NCBI GenBank assembly: GCA_945888535.1 | Contig: CAMDAN010000035.1 | Location: forward strand, 1 to 21,325 | DNA: 21,325 nt | Source of the DNA: Bordetella parapertussis | GTDB lineage: Bacteria; Pseudomonadota; Gammaproteobacteria; Burkholderiales; Burkholderiaceae_C | Reading direction: 5' to 3' | In this document: positions 16,502 through 21,325 of the stretch, piece after piece | Layout of the letters: each line of letters begins with the position of its first letter | Position numbering within the stretch: the first letter of the stretch is position 1 | The notes under the pieces: generated by a model | Seen by the model: the letters and a program-made list of their open reading frames with translations, nothing else | What the model was told of the DNA's origin: nothing | Database searches by the model: none | Position numbers and translations under genes: made by a program

Positions 16502-17770
16502 TTAGTTGGCCCGCAGCTTGGTGGGCGGGCGTTTCTTTTTGCTAGCCAGGGCCATCTGAAACGCTTGTTTTGCAAATACCCACAGCGCCGATTCATGGGG
16601 CTTGGGTAGCGCGCCCCGCCCGATGCGTTTGAGTTGGCCGGTGTACCAACTCACTTCTAACAGCCCCATCTTGTCAATCGCCTTGATGCCAGTGCGAAGC
16701 GGCTTGACAGTGTGAAGCGCTGGGTTGCCAGCGAGAAGTCGCGATGGCAGATCAGGCTCGATGGCCATGATGCGGGCAATTCCGACCATGTCCACAGCGC
16801 CCGAATCAATCGCCTGGGCCATGCCTCGGGCGCTGCGAAAACCGCCAGTAACGACTAGAGGCGTTCGCACGGCTTGGCGGGCTTTTTCTGCGAACTCTAG
16901 AAAATAGGCTTCTCGCTGAATCGTGCTTTCTTTTTTCTCTGACGGTGCGTGATTTTTAACGCCCGTCATCGCGGGCGCTTCGTAGGTTCCGCCTGAAATT
17001 TCAATCAAATCAATACCCGCATCGGCCAAGGCGCGGATCGTCTCAATCGATTCTTCTTCAGTGAATCCGCCGCGCTGAAAGTCAGCGGAATTGAGTTTGA
17101 TCCCGATAGGAAAAGCGGGCCCAACAGCCTCGCGCATGGCGCGGTACACCTCCAAGACAAAATGCCTGCGCTTTTGCGCAGTGCCACCCCAGGCATCGGT
17201 GCGGGTGTTGTGGTGTGGTGATAAAAATTGGCTGACCAAATATCCGTGGGCTCCATGGATTTGCACCCCCGAAAACCCCGCTTGCTTGACCACGCCTGCT
17301 GCCATTCCAAAGCGTTGAACCAGTGCGCGGACTTCGCTGTCTTCTAAAGCGCGAGGGGTGGCAAAGAACGCTTTCAAGTCGGATCGAAAGGGTACGGCCG
17401 AGGGCGACACTGTTTCACGGTTCAGCCCTTTGGGGGCTTGTTTTCCGGGGTGGTTGAGTTGCACCCAGCATTGGGTGTTGTTGGCCGTTGCGGCTTTGGC
17501 CCAGCTTTGCAGCTCCACTAAATGCGTGGCGTCTTCAATCACCACGTTGCCGGGTTCGCCCACGGCGCGGGCATCGATCATCACATTGCCCGTGACGCAT
17601 AAGCCGATTCCCCCGCTTGCCCACGCGCTGTACAAGCGCACCAACTCCGGCGATGGCGCGCCGTCGCGTCTGGCCAAGGCCTCGGACATGGCCGACTTAA
17701 AAAGGCGATTTTTGATTCGAATGCCGTTGGACAGAATCAGTGCTTGGTTGAGGGTTGATTGGGCTGTCAT
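16502..17770 (-). CDS. NADH:flavin oxidoreductase, Old Yellow Enzyme family (single-domain)
   Basis: An FMN-binding TIM-barrel oxidoreductase of 422 residues. Characteristic blocks are IRIKNRLFKSAMSEALA (FMN pocket), CWVQLNHPGKQ around 101-111, and the substrate-binding HGAHGYLVSQFLSP (172-185) followed by NTRTDAWGG. Later blocks are VVTGGFRSARGM and MVGIARIMAIEPDLP (phosphate site). It lacks the C-terminal iron-sulfur and NAD domains of the 2,4-dienoyl-CoA reductase type, so it resembles the ene-reductase-like group with a C-terminal extension ending in a basic tail. The substrate is not evident. The 3' end converges on scoB with an 18-base gap. The ATG at 17770 lies beside a GTGA-TG-TCAC near-palindrome whose role is unknown. 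Confidence 0.92.
   Translation of the reverse strand: MTAQSTLNQALILSNGIRIKNRLFKSAMSEALARRDGAPSPELVRLYSAWASGGIGLCVTGNVMIDARAVGEPGNVVIEDATHLVELQSWAKAATANNTQCWVQLNHPGKQAPKGLNRETVSPSAVPFRSDLKAFFATPRALEDSEVRALVQRFGMAAGVVKQAGFSGVQIHGAHGYLVSQFLSPHHNTRTDAWGGTAQKRRHFVLEVYRAMREAVGPAFPIGIKLNSADFQRGGFTEEESIETIRALADAGIDLIEISGGTYEAPAMTGVKNHAPSEKKESTIQREAYFLEFAEKARQAVRTPLVVTGGFRSARGMAQAIDSGAVDMVGIARIMAIEPDLPSRLLAGNPALHTVKPLRTGIKAIDKMGLLEVSWYTGQLKRIGRGALPKPHESALWVFAKQAFQMALASKKKRPPTKLRAN
16509..16540 (+). terminator. Probable intrinsic terminator of scoAB within the 3' end of the convergent oxidoreductase gene
   Basis: On the plus strand GCCCGC (16509-16514) pairs with GCGGGC (16525-16530) across a 10-base loop and is followed by GTTTCTTTTT. 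It lies 26 bases after the scoB stop, inside the last codons of the gene on the other strand. Stem length is modest, but GC content and the T-run suit a functional terminator. Confidence 0.55.
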
Positions 17771-17829
17771 GTGATGTCACGGAAGGTTTAGTAATGCGCT
17801 TGAATAGTATCTCTACAGCAAGGGTCAGC

Positions 17830-17859
17830 TTGCGCTTCTTGTGACACGCGTGCCATAAT
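17830..17859 (+). promoter_or_regulatory. Weak sigma-70-like promoter candidate for the serine hydrolase
   Basis: TTGCGC (17830-17835) and CATAAT (17854-17859) at 18-base spacing match the sigma-70 consensus at 4/6 and 5/6 positions. The predicted start would fall at or next to the ATG at 17867, implying a nearly leaderless message. The real promoter could lie elsewhere in this 96-base divergent gap. Confidence 0.3.
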
Positions 17860-17866
17860 TTTTGGC

Positions 17867-19120
17867 ATGAAAATCCTAAATGCATTTCTTTTGCTTTTTG
17901 TTCTGGCCCTCAGCTTGGTGGCGCATGCCGAGCCCGAAGAAGCGGAGCTTTGCAAAGAAAATGGCTATCCGGTAGGTACTTCCCGCACTTGGTTTATGGA
18001 TCGCTGTGTTCGTGTGGGTTCATTTACACACCATGCCGAAATCCCGGGGATTTTTGGTGGGGTTGCCAATGTGATGCAGCCTGCTGCGAAGCCCCTCGAA
18101 CTGACAAAGGTGGCCCAAGAGCCGGCCTACCGTTGGAGCGTAGACGGTCAACAAGGCTTAACCGTCGACGACTACCTCAAACGCCAACCCGCAATGGCTT
18201 TGCTGGTGATCAAAGATGGTGTGATTCAGGTTGAGCGGTATCAATACGGACGCACGGCGGAGCATCGCTATTTATCTAACTCCATGGCCAAAACCATTAC
18301 TGCAATGGCCATTGGATTGGCAGCGAGAGAAGGGCATATTAAGTCTCTTGACGATAAAGCAGAGGTGTATGCCCCAACATTGGCTGGAACACTTTACGGC
18401 GAAACCACGATTCGCAACTTGCTGCGAATGTCTTCAGGGGCTAAGTTTGAAGAGCTTTACGACGGCCGTGACGACCTAGCGCGCTATGGGGCAGCAGCTC
18501 AAAACGGTGGGGCGGCGGCTGGCGCCAAGGTGATCACAACGCGTCTTCATCCTCAAGGGCAGTTGTTCAATTACGCCAGCGCAGAAACCGATATGTTGGC
18601 TTTGGTGATGCGCGGAGCGACAGGGCAAACCTTGAGCGCCTACCTCGAGCACCGGCTTTGGCAGCCCATGGGCGCACAAACTTCGGGTCTGTGGCGTGCG
18701 GGCGCGGATGGGCTAGAGCGTGCTGGCGGAAACTTTAACGCCACTGCGCAAGACTATGCCCGTTTGGGCATGCTGTTGGCTAACGATGGTATGCGCCCCG
18801 ACCGACCTGACTTAGGGGAAATATTACCCAAAGACTTTGTGTTGGAAGCCACCGACTGGCGTCGCCACCCCGAAGCTTTTGCTCCCAACAAAGCGACCCC
18901 GTACTATGGATATGGCTACCAAGTGTGGACTTTTCCTGGGCAACAGCGCCGATTTGCTCTCTTGGGGGTGTACGGACAATCGATTTTTGTGGATCCATCG
19001 CAAAAATTGGTCATGGTGCATTTGGCTGCCAACGCGACGGCGAAAGCTGGACAGACGCGCATGGGTCGTGAAGTCGGTTCACTTTGGAGGGGTTTGGTTG
19101 CGTATTACGGTTTTTGGTAA
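17867..19120 (+). CDS. Exported beta-lactamase-family serine hydrolase
   Basis: A penicillin-binding/beta-lactamase fold (class C-like) hydrolase of 417 residues. Residues 1-21 form a signal peptide (LLLFVLALSLVAHA, cleavage predicted after Ala21). The active-site SxxK is S139-M-A-K142 in LSNSMAKTIT, and the second motif is Y236-A-S238 in FNYASAETD. The third-box region near YYGYGYQVW lacks an obvious KTG. This pattern is shared with 6-aminohexanoate-dimer hydrolases (NylB-like) and various esterases; beta-lactam resistance should not be assumed from the family name. No Shine-Dalgarno sequence precedes the ATG. It diverges from the Old Yellow Enzyme gene, and its 3' end overlaps the convergent transporter gene by 16 bases. 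Confidence 0.9.
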   Translation: MKILNAFLLLFVLALSLVAHAEPEEAELCKENGYPVGTSRTWFMDRCVRVGSFTHHAEIPGIFGGVANVMQPAAKPLELTKVAQEPAYRWSVDGQQGLTVDDYLKRQPAMALLVIKDGVIQVERYQYGRTAEHRYLSNSMAKTITAMAIGLAAREGHIKSLDDKAEVYAPTLAGTLYGETTIRNLLRMSSGAKFEELYDGRDDLARYGAAAQNGGAAAGAKVITTRLHPQGQLFNYASAETDMLALVMRGATGQTLSAYLEHRLWQPMGAQTSGLWRAGADGLERAGGNFNATAQDYARLGMLLANDGMRPDRPDLGEILPKDFVLEATDWRRHPEAFAPNKATPYYGYGYQVWTFPGQQRRFALLGVYGQSIFVDPSQKLVMVHLAANATAKAGQTRMGREVGSLWRGLVAYYGFW

Positions 19121-20637
19121 GTCACTGGTTTAGCAAACCAAATCATCGGGATCAGGATTAAAAAGATCAGCGCGGAGCCGGTAAAAATATCGTTGGATGC
19201 GAGCATAAAAGCCTGTTGATCGACCATCCGATTAATGCTAGCAAGGCCTTGTTCTTGGGACATCCCCATGCTGCCAAATCCGGCTAGGGCGCTGTTGGCC
19301 GCTTGGTTGCTGCGCGTGAGAAGCTCGGTCAGCTCAGCGTGGTGAACCGCTGCGCGGTCTTGCCATAAGGTGATGGTGATGGAGGTGCCGAATGCGCCGC
19401 CCACAATGCGCATGAAGTTCGACAAGCCTGAGGCGGATGCCATCAAATGCGGTGGGATGCCGTTGAGCGTGATGGTAGAAAGCGGAATAAAGAAAAAAGC
19501 CACGGCAATACCTTGCACGATGGTGGGCAGCATGATGGTGGCAAAGTCCGCTTGGGTATTGAAATGCGCCCGCATAAACAAAACCACAGAGAACATGATG
19601 AACGCAAAGGTCGCAAGCACGCGCGGGTCCGATTTCTGAATATTTTTACCAACCAAGGGTGACAAAATAATCGCGAACAGGCCCACCGGCGCGAGCAACA
19701 TACCCGCCTGGGTAGAGGTGTAACCCATGAACTGCTGCAACCAAAGCGGCAGCAAGACCAAGTTGCCAATAAAAAGGCTGTAGGCAATCGCTAAGCAAAT
19801 CGAGCCTATTCTGAAGTTGTGCAACTTGAGAAGTTTGAGGTCTACCACCGGATGTTTGTCCGTGAGTTCCCAGACCACAAAAAACGCGCCACCAATCAGC
19901 GCCACCAGACCCAAGGCGATGATTTCACTGGAATGAAACCAGTCAAGTTCTTTGCCGCGGTCCAACATGATTTGCAAGCAACCCACGGCCAAAACCAAGA
20001 GCGTCAGACCCACCGTATCAATCGGCAATTTTTGTCGCTGGGTTTCGCGTTTTTTGAAGATGGTCCAAGTAATGAAGGCAGCGATGAGACCCACCGGCAC
20101 ATTGATATAAAAAATCCAACCCCAGTGCACTTGGTCGGTGATCCACCCCCCAAGCAATGGGCCCATCACGGGCGCCACCAAAGTCGTCATCGCCCACAGC
20201 GCCATGGCAAGTCCTGCCATGGCAGGCGGGTAGCTCGAAAGCAATAACGTTTGTGCCAGCGGCATCATCGGCCCGGCCACAAAGCCTTGCAACGCCCGCA
20301 TAGCAATCAAGGTCGTCATATTGGGCGCGAGCCCGCAAAGCAAAGAGGTGACTACAAACAAAAAAACGCTCATCGTAAACAAACGCACTTGTCCAAAGCG
20401 TTGCGACAACCACCCTGTTAGAGGAACGGCAATCGCGTTAGCCACACCAAAACTAGTCACAACCCAGGTGCCTTGGTTGGGGCTCACGCCCAAGTCACCC
20501 GCAATCGCAGGCAGCGACACGTTGGCAATCGATGAGTCCAACACGTTCATAAAGGTCGCCGCCGAGAGAGCGATCGTGCCCCAAAGTCGGGCTGAGCCTT
20601 GCAGAGGCTCTAAGGGGGCATGGGCCGGAGCGTTCAT
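19105..20637 (-). CDS. DHA2-family (EmrB/QacA-type) multidrug MFS transporter
   Basis: An inner-membrane proton-driven exporter of 510 residues with about 14 hydrophobic segments, as expected for DHA2. Diagnostic motifs are NVLDSSIANVSLPAI in helix 1 (motif D1), GWLSQRFGQVRLF in the first cytoplasmic loop (motif A) and GPLLGGWITDQVHWGWIFYI (motif C region). The EmrB-typical WRWIFYINVPVG-like block is here HWGWIFYINVPVG. It lies 12 bases downstream of an EmrA/HlyD-type gene, so the pair should form an EmrAB-like tripartite pump together with an outer-membrane channel not seen in this window. Substrates cannot be read from sequence; uncouplers, phenolics and hydrophobic drugs are typical of the family. 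emrB is a reasonable analogy only. Confidence 0.93.
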   Translation of the reverse strand: MNAPAHAPLEPLQGSARLWGTIALSAATFMNVLDSSIANVSLPAIAGDLGVSPNQGTWVVTSFGVANAIAVPLTGWLSQRFGQVRLFTMSVFLFVVTSLLCGLAPNMTTLIAMRALQGFVAGPMMPLAQTLLLSSYPPAMAGLAMALWAMTTLVAPVMGPLLGGWITDQVHWGWIFYINVPVGLIAAFITWTIFKKRETQRQKLPIDTVGLTLLVLAVGCLQIMLDRGKELDWFHSSEIIALGLVALIGGAFFVVWELTDKHPVVDLKLLKLHNFRIGSICLAIAYSLFIGNLVLLPLWLQQFMGYTSTQAGMLLAPVGLFAIILSPLVGKNIQKSDPRVLATFAFIMFSVVLFMRAHFNTQADFATIMLPTIVQGIAVAFFFIPLSTITLNGIPPHLMASASGLSNFMRIVGGAFGTSITITLWQDRAAVHHAELTELLTRSNQAANSALAGFGSMGMSQEQGLASINRMVDQQAFMLASNDIFTGSALIFLILIPMIWFAKPVTYQKP

Positions 20638-20649
20638 GTTCTGGCTTTA

Positions 20650-21325
20650 TTACTGTTTCTTACCGACGTTGGCTGCAATAATGCGTTGCACTTCAACACT
20701 GGCCTGGCCATCTAATTCGGCATACACCTCGGTACGCAACTGTGATGCAGCACGCGGTGCATCGGCCAATGATTTCCCGCTTTGGTCTGTGACATCGACC
20801 GTGGCTTCCATCGATAAGCCCACCCGCAGCGGATTTTTCAAAACCTCAGCGGTGTCAAGTGCCACGCGCACAGGAACGCGTTGCACCACCTTGATCCAAT
20901 TTCCCGTGGCGTTTTGCGCGGGCAAGAGGGCAAAGGCAGCGCCTGTTCCCGCTCCTAAGCCAGACACCGTGCCTTTGTATTCCACCCGTTTTCCGTAGAC
21001 GTCGGCGGTGAGCAACACGGGTTGACCAATGCGGATATTTCGCAGTTGGACTTCTTTGAAGTTGGCGTCTACCCATACTTCATTGAGCGCGATCACGGAT
21101 AACAAGGGCGTGCCAGCGGCAACCCTTTGCCCGAGTTGCACGGTGCGCTTGGCCACAAAGCCGTCCACAGGCGCGGGCAAAGTTGTGCGGTGTAGAGCTA
21201 AAAATGCCTCGTGCACTTTGGCTGACGCCGCCATCACACCAGGGTGGGTTTCAATGCGGGTGCCATCGGTGAGGGCTTGGTTGCTGCTGAGTTGGTCACG
21301 CGCACTGTTCGCGCCCGCTTTGGCT
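20650..21325 (-). CDS. HlyD/EmrA-type membrane fusion protein (partial, N-terminus outside window)
   Basis: The frame is open from the right edge of the window to a TAA at 20650-20652, giving the last 224 residues. The edge-proximal part (SARDQLSSNQAL) is the end of the alpha-helical hairpin. LPAPVDGFVAKRTVQLGQRVAAGTPLLSVIAL is the second half of the lipoyl domain, and VWVDANFKEVQLRNIRIGQPV begins the beta-barrel domain. All match EmrA-like adaptor proteins, which bridge the inner-membrane MFS pump and an outer-membrane channel. The reading frame continues upstream of the internal GTG at 21237 and ATG at 21234, so those are not the real start. The N-terminal anchor helix is not visible. It is coupled to the EmrB-type gene (12 bases). 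Confidence 0.9.
   Translation of the reverse strand, partial: AKAGANSARDQLSSNQALTDGTRIETHPGVMAASAKVHEAFLALHRTTLPAPVDGFVAKRTVQLGQRVAAGTPLLSVIALNEVWVDANFKEVQLRNIRIGQPVLLTADVYGKRVEYKGTVSGLGAGTGAAFALLPAQNATGNWIKVVQRVPVRVALDTAEVLKNPLRVGLSMEATVDVTDQSGKSLADAPRAASQLRTEVYAELDGQASVEVQRIIAANVGKKQ

Noticed and set aside
17771..17780. GTGA-TG-TCAC near-palindrome beside the oxidoreductase start codon
   Set aside because: Four-base arms are expected by chance at this frequency and no regulator gene is adjacent.
17867..19120. Calling the serine hydrolase an antibiotic-resistance beta-lactamase
   Set aside because: SxxK and YxS are shared by many esterases and amide hydrolases; a KTG-type third motif is not evident and no ampR-like gene is adjacent.
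19126..19140. TGGTTT-AGC-AAACCA hairpin at the convergent hydrolase/transporter 3' ends
   Set aside because: Perfect but AT-rich with only 6 pairs and no following T-run; too weak to call a terminator.
1..21325. Mobile elements, CRISPR arrays, tRNA/rRNA genes, defence or toxin-antitoxin systems
   Set aside because: No transposase or integrase motifs, regular spaced repeats, CCA-ended cloverleaf candidates or toxin-like small gene pairs were seen on either strand; the window is densely filled by recognisable chromosomal genes.

Overview
The window reads as an ordinary chromosomal segment of a betaproteobacterium, most likely a Comamonadaceae-type Burkholderiales. The evidence is the protein flavour of DnaK, RpoD and SlyX, the long Lys/Ala-rich N-terminal tail on RpoD, the 3-oxoacid CoA-transferase pair and the moderately GC-rich, tightly packed genes. 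This placement rests on recognising families and has not been checked by a search. I see no rRNA, tRNA, insertion sequence, phage gene, CRISPR array or broken gene.

Layout. (1) Positions 1-1070, plus strand: the end of a probable nitronate monooxygenase, then a Tat-exported dienelactone hydrolase-family protein. (2) Positions 1067-15046, minus strand: a long co-directional run. Its transcription order is PAS-LuxR regulator, slyX, gamma-glutamyltransferase, dnaG, rpoD, aroE, FKBP-type PPIase, grpE, dnaK, dnaJ, trhO and a glutathione S-transferase-like gene. A textbook sigma-32 promoter sits just upstream of grpE and explains heat-shock control of grpE-dnaK-dnaJ. A pair of hairpins, the second terminator-like, separates dnaK from dnaJ. 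(3) Positions 15135-16483, plus strand: scoA-scoB, encoding a two-subunit succinyl-CoA:3-ketoacid CoA transferase. It diverges from the PAS-LuxR regulator, and a perfect 8-bp inverted repeat lies between them. (4) Positions 16502-17770, minus strand: an Old Yellow Enzyme-family oxidoreductase, whose 3' end appears to contain the scoAB terminator. (5) Positions 17867-19120, plus strand: an exported beta-lactamase-fold serine hydrolase. (6) Positions 19105 to the right edge, minus strand: an EmrB-type 14-helix exporter preceded by its EmrA/HlyD-type fusion protein, which runs off the window.

How the genes work together. The minus-strand run joins macromolecular synthesis (primase, principal sigma factor) to protein folding (PPIase, GrpE/DnaK/DnaJ). 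A tRNA-modifying sulfurtransferase-fold enzyme and a GST lie downstream and may receive heat-shock read-through. The regulator plus scoAB looks like a self-contained ketone-body/acetoacetate utilisation module. The emrAB-like pair would export hydrophobic compounds across both membranes with an outer-membrane partner not seen here.

I found no convincing new multi-gene system. The observations most worth a second look are the regulator/palindrome/scoAB unit, the regulatory signals around the dnaK operon and the RpoD tail.
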